In this document: piece after piece, positions 16,250-23,059 of the stretch | Layout of the letters: every line of letters begins with the position of its first letter | Position numbering within the stretch: position 1 is the stretch's first letter | Source: DATNBU01 sp964476185 | Lineage (GTDB): Bacteria > Desulfobacterota > Binatia > UBA1149 > CAITLU01 | Length of the DNA: 34,250 bases | Assembly: GCA_964476185.1 (NCBI GenBank) | Contig: CAYYZO010000046.1 | Location: 1-34,250 of the forward strand | Direction of reading: 5' to 3' | Program-made: the position numbers and the translations under genes | Notes under the pieces: generated by a model | Databases searched by the model: none | Told to the model about the DNA's origin: nothing | The model's input: the letters and a program-made list of their open reading frames with translations, nothing else

Positions 16250-16349
16250 NNNNNNNNNNNNNNNNNNNNNNNNNNNNNNNNNNNNNNNNNNNNNNNNNNN
16301 NNNNNNNNNNNNNNNNNNNNNNNNNNNNNNNNNNNNNNNNNNNNNNNNN
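16250..16349. other. Assembly gap (100 N) between czcB and czcA
   Basis: Exactly 100 undetermined bases, a conventional placeholder for a gap of unknown length. It hides the C-terminus of CzcB, the first residues of CzcA and the junction between them. The apparently continuous reading frame across the Ns has no meaning. Confidence 0.99.
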
Positions 16350-17611
16350 CCGTCGAGGATCTCGACCCATTCGTCGCCGCGGCGTCCGATTCGCACCGGA
16401 CGCGGCTCCCAGACGCCGTCGGCGCGCAGGAACACCACGTCGTGGCCGCGCCAGGTCTGCAGGGCGGAGACCGGCACCGCGATCTTCGCCGGTTCTTCCT
16501 CGACCCGGATCGTGCCGGTCACGAACGAGCCCGGCGCCCAGCGGCCGCCGTCGTTCGCGAGCACCGCCCGCGCGAGCATCGTCTGCGTGTGCACGTCGCG
16601 CAGCGGCGAGACGTACGAGACGGCGGCGGTGGCCTCGGCGCGGCCGCTGTCGTCGCGGACGGTCACCGTCTCTCCGGGGCGCACGATCGCGACGTCGTCG
16701 CGGTAGACGTCGAAGTCGGCCCAGACCTCGGACAGGTCGGCGATCGTGTAGAGCACGTCGCCGGTCGTGGCCGTGGCTCCGGCGACGGCGCTGCGCGCGA
16801 GGATCGTGCCGTCGATCGGGGCGTCGACGCGATAGGTCGCGAACGTCTGGCTGTTCTCGATCACCGCGAGGTTCGTTCCGGCGCGCACCTGCTCGCCGAT
16901 GCGGCCGCCCGCCTGGCGCACGACGCCGGCGAAGCGCGGCGCGACGGCGACGAAGCGGTCGGTCGGGATGCCGATGCGGCCGGTCAGCCGCCTGGTGCGG
17001 CCGAGGTCGCGCTCGCGCGCGACCTCTTCGCCGACACCGGAAGCCCTGGCGACGACCTCCGGGATCGCGACGCGCGCCTCGAACGACTCGTAACGCTGCG
17101 AGAGCGTGTGCGCGCCCCAGGTTGCCGCGAGCTCGACCTCGAACGAATGCGGTTCGACCACGACGTGGTCGCCGAGCAGGAAGTCGCCGACCGGCTCGAA
17201 GCGGAACGGCTCGGGCGGCGCCGCCAGTCGGTGAAGCACGAGTCGAAGCGTCGCCTTCGCGGGATCGAGCGGCTCGCCGCCGTCGTAGAAGTAGACGCGC
17301 AGCTGCGGCGCGACGCCGACCTCGAAGATCGAGACCTCGACGGCGAACTCGCCGCTCTCGAGCAGCCGGCCGCCGTGCGGACCGGTCGGTGCGTCGGCAT
17401 GGTCGCCGTGCCCGTGGTCGTCGTGGTCCGGGTCGGCGCCGTCCTCGTGGCCGGGGTGGCCGTGCTCGTCACCGCCGTCTCCGGGGGCAGCCGCGTCGGC
17501 GTCCCCGCCGTGGTCGTGGCCGTGGCCGTGGGGATCGTCCGCCGCGAGCGAGCGCGTGGCGACCGACGGGGCGAGGGCAAGGGCAAGGGCGAGCAGGAGT
17601 CTCGCGAGCAT
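16350..17611 (-). CDS. czcB: CzcB-type periplasmic adaptor with His-rich N-terminus, 3' end lost in gap
   Basis: About 420 residues are present of this membrane-fusion protein, which links the RND pump to the outer-membrane channel. A signal peptide (MLARLLLALALALAPSVATRSLA) is followed by a strikingly His/Asp-rich stretch (about residues 25-72, many HGH and DHD repeats), a probable metal-binding region as found in CzcB proteins. Then come a beta-rich domain, the barrel-sandwich halves with the internal hairpin (RRLTGRIGIPTDRF, and DAPIDGTILARSAVAGATATTGD) and the beta-barrel domain. The ATG at 17611 has GAGGAGG about 10 bases upstream, inside the end of czcC, which ends 4 bp earlier. The protein is cut by the gap shortly after a C-terminal domain (PRPVRIGRRGDEWVEILD), so only a small part should be missing. 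Confidence 0.9.
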
Positions 17612-17615
17612 CGTT

Positions 17616-18901
17616 TCAGTCCTCCTCGCGGCCGCTGCCGGCCGCGATCTCGATCGCGCCGCTCGTGCCCTCGAGGGCGGCGAGCGCGACGTGGTAATCC
17701 GCGAGCGCATCGACGTGGGCGAGACGAAGGTCGACGACCGCGCGCCGCGCTTCGAGCACGTCGAGCGACGACGCCGCTCCGCCCTGCCAGGCTCGGCGCA
17801 GCGCCTCGTAGGCGCGATCGGCGGCCGGGATCGCCCCGCGTTCGAGCGTCGCCGCCCGCTGGCGCGCAAGTTCGACGTCGGCGCGAAGCCGCGCGAGACG
17901 CGCCGCGGCTTCCTGCTCGGCGACGCGCGCGCGGGCCTGCGCCGCGAACAGCTTCTCCTCCGCGGCGCGGATGTTGCCGCGATTGCGGTCGAATAATGGC
18001 AGCTCGACGACGACGCCGGTGACGAGCGAGACGTCGCCGGGACCGGCGAGATGGCGTACGCCGGCCGCCACCGCGACGTCGGGAGTGACCTCGGCGCGCT
18101 GGCGCGCGACCTGCGCGCGCCGGACTTCGATCTCGGCCTCGGCGACGGCGACCGACGGACTCTTGCGCACGTCGGTCGCGGGCGCCGCCGCGGGCGCGGG
18201 AAGCTCCAGCGCGAGGCACGCCGCTTCCGCGGCGCCGGCGCCCCACAGCGACGCGAGCCGCGCCGCGGCCGCCTCGGCGCGGCGCGCCGCCGTCGCCGTT
18301 TGCAGCGACGCGGTCGCGAGCGCGATGCTCGCGCGCTCGACGTCGGCCACCGTGCCCGCGCCGCCTTCCGCACGGCGCCGCGCCTCGGCCAGCACATCGG
18401 CGGCGAAACGCTCGCCGCGCGCGCTCACGTCGAGCCGCAGCTTCTCGGTGACCACGACGACGTACGCCTGACGCGCCGCGACCTCGGCGCGCACGAGCTC
18501 GGCCGAACCGCGGGCCTTCTCGGCGCCGACCTCGCGGGCCGCGACTTCGCGGCGCTGCGTGCGCCGCCCCCCGAGCTCGAGCGGCTGCGCGACCGACAGC
18601 GTCGTCTGGCTCTGCCCGAAGTCGGAGTAACGGCCGCTGCCCGTGAAGTCCTCGACCTCGAGCTGCACGTTGGGGTTCGGCAGCACGCCGGCCTGCTGCT
18701 CGAGCGCCTCGGCGGCGGCGATCTCGCCGGAAACGGCGTCGCCCCGCGCCGAGCGCCGCACGCGGCCGAGCACGTCGGCGAGCGTGCGTGGCGCATCCGG
18801 CGGACAGGCACGCCCGGCGCCGGGTTCGGAGGGAGAAGCCGCTCGCGGCGCGGGCTTCGCGGCGGCGGCCGCGGCGTCGACGTTCGCCGTCGCCGCTCCG
18901 A
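17616..18901 (-). CDS. czcC: CzcC-type outer-membrane efflux channel, 5' end lost in gap
   Basis: About 428 residues are present of a TolC-like outer-membrane factor. Two homologous long-helix repeats are visible: one starts near TLADVLGRVRRSARGD...LEQQAGVLPNPNVQLEVEDF, and the second near SPSVAVAEAEIEVRRAQVARQRAEVTPDVAVAAG. Each is followed by long coiled helices rich in Ala, Arg and Glu. LPNPNVQLEVE and VELPLFDRNRGNI are signatures of the CzcC/CusC family. The signal peptide and true start are in the gap at 18902-19001. It ends 4 bp before the czcB start, so the two are one operon. Known for the family: the trimer forms the exit duct through the outer membrane, which implies a Gram-negative envelope. 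Confidence 0.9.
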
Positions 18902-19001
18902 NNNNNNNNNNNNNNNNNNNNNNNNNNNNNNNNNNNNNNNNNNNNNNNNNNNNNNNNNNNNNNNNNNNNNNNNNNNNNNNNNNNNNNNNNNNNNNNNNNN
19001 N
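18902..19001. other. Assembly gap (100 N) upstream of czcC
   Basis: A second run of exactly 100 N. It hides the start of czcC and the end of the small cysteine-rich gene at 19002-19186; further small genes could be missing here. Confidence 0.99.
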
Positions 19002-19186
19002 TCGTGGCAGCAGGCCGCGCATCCGCGCGCGCCTGCCCGCATCACCTCGAACCCGGAGTGGCCGTCGTCTCCGATGCAGTAGATGACGGAAGCGGCCACG
19101 GGCGCGAGCGACCACAGTTGCACGACGGCCGCCGCGACGATCGCGACGGCGCGGCGAAGCCCTTTCCTGCGGTGGCCACGGAACAC
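19002..19186 (-). CDS. Small exported Cys-rich protein preceding the czc genes, 3' end lost in gap
   Basis: Sixty-one residues are visible before the gap. A basic N-terminus (MFRGHRRKGLRRA) and one hydrophobic segment (VAIVAAAVVQLWSLAPVAAS) form a signal peptide or anchor. It is followed by IYCIGDDGHSGFEVM and by the closely spaced cysteines and histidine CAACCH just before the Ns. The CIG.DGH and CxxCC-type pattern suggests a metal-binding periplasmic protein, and its position at the head of the czcCBA genes fits a metal chaperone or sensor role; this is inferred from context. The GTG start at 19186 has no convincing ribosome binding site, so the start is uncertain. I do not recognise a named family. 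Confidence 0.6.
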
Positions 19187-19456
19187 GGGTTCGAGCTACC
19201 ACGACGGCCGCGACGGACCAAGCCGGATCCGGGAAACGTCGAAGGCAGGCCGTCGTCCGCGAGCGGGGCGCGGGCTGCGGCAGACGCGAGGCGACGGCCG
19301 ACCTGGACGCACTCGGGCCGCACACCGTCGACGCATCCCGACTCCGACCACGGGATGCTCTCGCGCCGGCGAGCGCGACTCCGTCTTCTGGAAGACATCG
19401 TAAAAGACGCGTCGCAGCAGCGCTTTTCCCACGTTTTTTTTCGTCGGCCGGGCTCA

Positions 19457-20347
19457 ATGTGGTGGCTGACCACGGAATCGTCGTTCATGTTGCTGGACGT
19501 GCGATTGAAGGGGGACGGATCGGCCCTGGCGGGATGGGCCGCGTCGTTGCTGCTCGCGGCGACGGGAACGGCCGAGGCCAGGACCTGCGAGGTCGCGCTC
19601 TGGCTCGACGCATCCTCCCGTCTCGGCGCTCTGCAGGTGGAGGTCGACTACTCGGCTGCCGCGGCCCGCTTCGCGCCGGTGCCGGCCAATCCGCCTTGCA
19701 CGGGAACGGTCGTCAACGCGATCGCCCTGTTTGGCAACGACGAGGAAGCCGGGGTGCTCACCGCGAGTGTGCTGAGCCTGCTGGGCTTCGAGGGACCGCT
19801 GAAAGTCGCGAGCTGCAAGTTCGAGGACACCGCCGGCACCGCGACCGCGGCCGACCTCGCACTCGCCGTGCGCGACGCCTCCACGGTCGACGGCAAGCCC
19901 GTCCCGGCAGCCGTGTACGCGCTGCTGCCGGACTGCGGCGACACGACGACCACCACCTCGACGACCAGCAGCACCAGCACCACGACGTCCACCTCGACGA
20001 CGAGCACCACTTCGACGAGCACGACGACCACCACGCTCGGCGAGTTCTGCGGCAACGGCGTCGTCGACGGCGACGAGCTCTGCGACGACGGCAACGACGA
20101 GGACGGAGACGGCTGCGAAGCCGACTGCACCACCGACGTCATCTGCGGCGACGCGAGCGGAAACGCCGCCGTGCAGACCGGCGATGCGCTGCTCGTGCTG
20201 CGCAGCGCGATCGGTCAGCCCGTCGCGTGCCCCCTCGAACGCTGCGACACCGACGGCGACGAGACGCTCCGCACCGCCGACGCCCTGCGCGTCCTCAAGC
20301 GCGCCGTGGGCCAGAGCGTCGTGATGGCCTGCCCGCGTCCCGGCTGA
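19457..20347 (+). CDS. Secreted protein with cohesin-like domain, Thr/Ser linker, Cys-rich repeat and dockerin-like pair
   Basis: This 296-residue exported protein could also start at the ATG at 19487, which gives a shorter signal peptide ending near GTAEA. Residues about 45-160 (VALWLDASSRLGALQVEVDY, then AGVLTASVLSLLGFEGP and VASCKFE) have the strand pattern of cohesin-like beta domains found in dockerin-bearing bacterial surface proteins. A 31-residue Thr/Ser linker is encoded at 19943-20035. Next is a Myxococcus-type cysteine-rich repeat (CGNGVVDGDELCDDGN, GDGCEADC). The C-terminus has two degenerate Ca-binding loops (DASGNAAVQTGD and DTDGDETLRTAD) with ALLVLRSAIG and ALRVLKRAVG helices. 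It is convergent with fur, 25 bp apart. Its role (cell-surface or matrix assembly) is unknown; the cohesin-like call is the least certain part. Confidence 0.85.
   Translation: MWWLTTESSFMLLDVRLKGDGSALAGWAASLLLAATGTAEARTCEVALWLDASSRLGALQVEVDYSAAAARFAPVPANPPCTGTVVNAIALFGNDEEAGVLTASVLSLLGFEGPLKVASCKFEDTAGTATAADLALAVRDASTVDGKPVPAAVYALLPDCGDTTTTTSTTSSTSTTTSTSTTSTTSTSTTTTTLGEFCGNGVVDGDELCDDGNDEDGDGCEADCTTDVICGDASGNAAVQTGDALLVLRSAIGQPVACPLERCDTDGDETLRTADALRVLKRAVGQSVVMACPRPG
19943..20035 (+). repeat. Thr/Ser low-complexity linker coding region
   Basis: Thirty-one consecutive codons are Thr or Ser, using mainly ACG, ACC, TCG and AGC. The encoded segment is a flexible, probably glycosylated linker between the globular domain and the C-terminal repeats. 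The simple-sequence DNA is expected to vary in length between strains. Confidence 0.9.
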
Positions 20348-20372
20348 AGCCCGCGGCGCCGCCCGAAGGAGT

Positions 20373-20825
20373 TCAGCGAGGCTCTTTCGCGCGGCACGAG
20401 GCGCAGACCCCGTACAGCTCCATCTTGTGGCTGACGAGCAGGAAGCCCTGCTTCTCGGCGACGGCCTTCTGGAGGTCCTCGATGCGCTGGTCCTCGAACT
20501 CGGCGATCTTGCCGCAGCTCGTGCAGATGCAGTGGTCGTGGTGGCCCGAGACGTTCTCGTAGAGAGCTTCGCCGTCGCCGAAGTGCCGCTCCGAGACCAG
20601 CCCGGCCTCGACCAGCAGCTTCATCGTTCGGTAGACCGTCGAGAAGCCGATGCCCGGCACCGACTCCTTCACCTGGCGGTAGATCTGTTCGGCGCTCAGG
20701 TGGCCCTTGTGCTGGAAGAACCAGTTCGCGATCTCGTCGCGCTGGCGGGTGGATTTCAGGCCGTGCTCGCGAATGAAGTCGCGGAAGCGCTCGGCCTTGT
20801 CCGGCTTGTGCTCGGTCGCGGCCAC
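20373..20825 (-). CDS. fur: Fur-family metal-responsive transcriptional regulator
   Basis: This 150-residue DNA-binding protein represses target promoters when loaded with metal. The winged helix occupies residues about 10-85 (HGLKSTRQRDEIANWFF, then GFSTVYRTMKLLVEAGLV). The dimerisation domain has the metal site HHDH at 95-98 and two CxxC pairs, Cys101/Cys104 (CICTSC) and Cys141/Cys144 (CASC), that hold structural zinc. The pattern GHHDHCIC..CGKIAEFED fits Fur proper as well as Zur and PerR, so the regulated metal is not certain. The start is a GTG at 20825, 11 bp after the stop of the upstream hypothetical gene, which suggests co-transcription with it and perhaps with phaR. It ends 25 bp from the convergent dockerin-like gene. 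Confidence 0.92.
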   Translation of the reverse strand: MAATEHKPDKAERFRDFIREHGLKSTRQRDEIANWFFQHKGHLSAEQIYRQVKESVPGIGFSTVYRTMKLLVEAGLVSERHFGDGEALYENVSGHHDHCICTSCGKIAEFEDQRIEDLQKAVAEKQGFLLVSHKMELYGVCASCRAKEPR

Positions 20826-20836
20826 CGCCCGGCCCG

Positions 20837-21217
20837 TCAGGCGGCCGGGGCCGCCGGTCCGCTGTCGTCTCGCGCGCCGCCGGCCGCGTCGTCCGGCGTG
20901 GCCTCCTGGGCGGTCGCCGCGCGGCCACCGATCGCCCGCCGGAGCTCCGGCTCGATGAAGATGGAGTCGAGGTCGCGGTCGGAAAGAACGTTGCAGACCG
21001 CCTCGATCCGGTCCGCGTTGGTCGCGTTGCGGTCCAGGAGCAGGATCTCGTGGTCGTCGAGGCGGCAGACGCCGCTGCGCACGGAGTAGCCGACCTCGCG
21101 GTGAAGGCGCTCCTCGCGGACCTCGAGGCCGCTGGCCGCCGCGATCTCCTTCAGGCGTTCCAGCAGCGGGCTCGGCTCCTCGACGGGGCGGGCCCCTTTC
21201 TTCGCGCGCTTGGCCAT
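20837..21217 (-). CDS. Conserved-looking hypothetical protein upstream of fur
   Basis: This 126-residue protein has a basic N-terminus (MAKRAKKGARP) followed by a compact alpha/beta region: SPLLERLKEIAAASGLEVREERL, then GVCRLDDHEILLLDRN, then ADRIEAVCNVLSDRDLDSIFIEPELRR. The tail after residue 100 is low-complexity (Ala, Asp, Gly). The middle part looks like a genuine fold, but I cannot name the family. The ATG at 21217 was preferred to the frame opening at 21256 because it gives the basic start and avoids a meaningless leader. It lies 65 bp downstream of phaR and 11 bp upstream of fur on the same strand. There is no membrane segment or signal peptide, so it should be cytoplasmic. Confidence 0.78.
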   Translation of the reverse strand: MAKRAKKGARPVEEPSPLLERLKEIAAASGLEVREERLHREVGYSVRSGVCRLDDHEILLLDRNATNADRIEAVCNVLSDRDLDSIFIEPELRRAIGGRAATAQEATPDDAAGGARDDSGPAAPAA

Positions 21218-21282
21218 CGGTCCGATGGTTCTACAGACGCTGCCCCCGGAGCGCAAGATTCCGGAAGACCGCGGTGCGGCGC

Positions 21283-22029
21283 TCAGCCGTTCGAGCCGCC
21301 TCCGCTGGCGCGCTTCGGATCGACGGTCCGGTCCTCGATCCCGTCCACGAGATCGCCATCGCCTTCGAACTGGACCGCGAACTCGACCTCGTCCTCGAGG
21401 TCCGGCCGGATCACGACGCCCTCGGCCGCCATCTCCGCGTCCGCCTCGCGCTGCCGGCTTTCCTCCGTCTCGCGAAGGCGGGTCAGCATCTGCTCGATGC
21501 CGTGGATGCTCTTCTCGAGGCGCTCGATCTCGCGCTGCAGCGACGGCGACTGGCGGATCCGGTCGACCTGCTTGCGGGCGACGTCCTGCAGCGCTTCGAG
21601 CCGCTTCTGCGGCAGCGCGAGCAGGTCGTCGATGAAGTTCTTGCTCTCGTCGAGCGCGTCGTCGATCGCCCGGCCGCCTTCCTCGACCGCCTCGCGCATC
21701 CGGCGGCCCGCGCCGCCCGTGAAGTCGCCGATCTGGTCGAGCGCGCGCTTGGCCGAGTCGCTCAGGTCCTGCACCGCCGCTTCGCCGGAATGGATGAGCT
21801 TGCGAAGGAAGGGCACCGAAACGAGGTTCGTCTTGCGCTTCTCCTCCTCGAGGATGATCTGCGCGAAGGTCACGGCCGTCAGATCGTCCTGGGTCTCGTT
21901 GTCGATGACCCGGACCTCTTCGTTGTCCCGGATCAGCTTGGCGATGTCCTCGAGGGTCACGTACCGCGACTGGTCGGTGTCGTAGAGCTTCCGGTTCGTG
22001 TAGCGCTTGATGATCCTTTCCTGGCCCAT
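21283..22029 (-). CDS. phaR: PhaR-type polyhydroxyalkanoate synthesis regulator
   Basis: This 248-residue protein has the PhaR N-terminal DNA-binding/granule-sensing domain at residues 1-60: RIIKRYTNRKLYDT, then SRYVTLEDIAKLIRD and EEVRVIDN. The accumulation-regulator segment follows (TFAQIILEEEKRK). The middle and C-terminal parts are long amphipathic helices (about 85-200), resembling phasins, and the tail is acidic with a Gly/Ser end. Known for the family: PhaR binds PHA granules and represses phasin and its own gene. No PHA synthase or phasin gene is in the window. ATG at 22029 follows AGGAGA with a 5-base spacer; the open frame to 22101 is longer but lacks this site. It may head a phaR-hypothetical-fur transcription unit. 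Confidence 0.9.
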   Translation of the reverse strand: MGQERIIKRYTNRKLYDTDQSRYVTLEDIAKLIRDNEEVRVIDNETQDDLTAVTFAQIILEEEKRKTNLVSVPFLRKLIHSGEAAVQDLSDSAKRALDQIGDFTGGAGRRMREAVEEGGRAIDDALDESKNFIDDLLALPQKRLEALQDVARKQVDRIRQSPSLQREIERLEKSIHGIEQMLTRLRETEESRQREADAEMAAEGVVIRPDLEDEVEFAVQFEGDGDLVDGIEDRTVDPKRASGGGSNG

Positions 22030-22090
22030 GGGGATCTCCTCTGCCTGACTCGGTGCGCTATCAAAGGGGGACCACGCGAGCAACTTGCCG

Positions 22091-22109
22091 CACCGTGACA
22101 AAAACGGTG
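22091..22109. promoter_or_regulatory. Inverted repeat in the phaR/nitrilase divergent promoter region
   Basis: CACCGT (22091-22096) and ACGGTG (22104-22109) are exact reverse complements with a 7-bp A-rich spacer. It lies 62 bp upstream of phaR (minus strand) and 138 bp upstream of the nitrilase gene. A TGC/GCA-containing stretch (TTGCCGCA, 22085-22092) overlaps it, of interest because some PhaR proteins bind TGC-rich sites near their own gene. Regulatory use is inferred. Confidence 0.3.
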
Positions 22110-22246
22110 GGGTCGATCACAGATCCTCCCACTCGGGGATCACAATCAAGGCTCGATTCTTCCCGAGGAGAAAAAGGCGGCCCGGCGCTCGAGGGGTCCC
22201 GGATTGACCGCCGCCGTCGCGGAACGTAGCGTCGCGCACCGCCGTC

Positions 22247-23059
22247 ATGCAGTCGTTCGTCGCCGCCGCCGTGCAGATGAAGTCCGGACCGGACAAGCCG
22301 GCCAACCTCGCGAACGCGTCGGCGCTGGTGACCGACGCCGCCGCGCGCGGCGCGCAACTGGTCGCACTACCTGAGGTTTTCGCGTGGCGCGGCCCCCACG
22401 ACCGCGAGCGCCTGCAAGCCGAGCCGATCCCCGGCCCGACCGCCGACGCGATGGCGGCGCTCGCCCGCCGGCTCGGCATCCATCTGGTGGCAGGCTCGAT
22501 TCTCGAAGCGGCCGACGACGGCGGGCTTCCTTACAATACGACGACGCTGATCGGCCCCGACGGCAGCCTTCTGGCGATCTACCGCAAGATCCACCTGTTC
22601 GACGTCGACCTGCCCGGCCGCGTGACGGTGCGCGAATCGGCCATGCGCGCTCCGGGCCGGGAGGTCGTCGCGGTCCGGACCGCCCTCGGCGTCGTCGGGC
22701 TGGCGGTCTGCTACGACCTGCGCTTCCCGGAACTGTTCCGCCGCCTGGCCGACGCGGGGGCCGAGGTGGTCGTGATGCCTTCGGCGTTCACGCGGCCGAC
22801 CGGGCTGGCCCACTGGGAGCCGCTGCTGCGCGCGCGTGCGATCGAGAACCAGTGCTTCGTCGTCGCCCCGAACCAGCACGGCGCCGCGGCGCAGGGCTTC
22901 CACGACTACGGCAACTCGCTCGTCGTCGACCCATGGGGCGTCGTGCTCGCGCGCGGCGGCGACGAGGACGACGCGGTGGTCGCGGCGGAGCTCGACGCCG
23001 GCGTGCTCGAACGCGTGCGGCGCGAGCTGCCGAGCCTCCAGCACCGGAGGCTCGCGTGA
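22247..23059 (+). CDS. Nitrilase-superfamily carbon-nitrogen hydrolase (amidase/omega-amidase type)
   Basis: This 270-residue cytoplasmic enzyme hydrolyses an amide bond of a small substrate. The catalytic triad is clear: Glu43 (LPEVF), Lys114 (YRKIHLFDVD) and Cys155 (VCYDLRFPELFR). The sequence between them fits the omega-amidase/Nit1-like branch (deaminated glutathione amidase or alpha-ketoglutaramate hydrolase) more than true nitrilases: YRKIHLFDVD, CYDLRFPELFR, VMPSAFT and HWEPLLRARAIENQCFV. The ATG at 22247 gives the typical start (MQSFVAAAVQM). It is the first gene of a four-gene overlapping operon and overlaps moeA by 4 bp (GTGA). A metabolic link to molybdenum cofactor assembly is not obvious, and the exact substrate cannot be read from the sequence. 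Confidence 0.92.
   Translation: MQSFVAAAVQMKSGPDKPANLANASALVTDAAARGAQLVALPEVFAWRGPHDRERLQAEPIPGPTADAMAALARRLGIHLVAGSILEAADDGGLPYNTTTLIGPDGSLLAIYRKIHLFDVDLPGRVTVRESAMRAPGREVVAVRTALGVVGLAVCYDLRFPELFRRLADAGAEVVVMPSAFTRPTGLAHWEPLLRARAIENQCFVVAPNQHGAAAQGFHDYGNSLVVDPWGVVLARGGDEDDAVVAAELDAGVLERVRRELPSLQHRRLA

Noticed and set aside
13094..18022. A 1642-codon open frame on the + strand opposite the czc genes
   Set aside because: It is a shadow of the minus-strand czc genes in very G+C-rich DNA; its translation is Arg/Asp/Gln/His-rich with no domain, and it runs through a gap of Ns.
13031..18397. One continuous 1788-codon frame that would fuse CzcB and CzcA
   Set aside because: Continuity depends on 100 Ns of unknown true length; the two halves are separate, well-known proteins.
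19383..19441. GTCTTC-TG-GAAGAC near-palindrome and the T8 run at 19434-19441 as operator or terminator
   Set aside because: The 2-base loop cannot form an RNA hairpin, no + strand gene ends before the T run, and no regulator match is visible; left as background.
19943..20035. Repetitive ACG/ACC/TCG DNA as a CRISPR or satellite array
   Set aside because: It has no spacers and stays in frame as a Thr/Ser linker inside a secreted protein.
18788..20347. Extending the dockerin-like gene upstream through the gap at 18902-19001
   Set aside because: The upstream part is antisense to czcC and the Cys-rich gene, while a signal peptide begins at 19457 or 19487.
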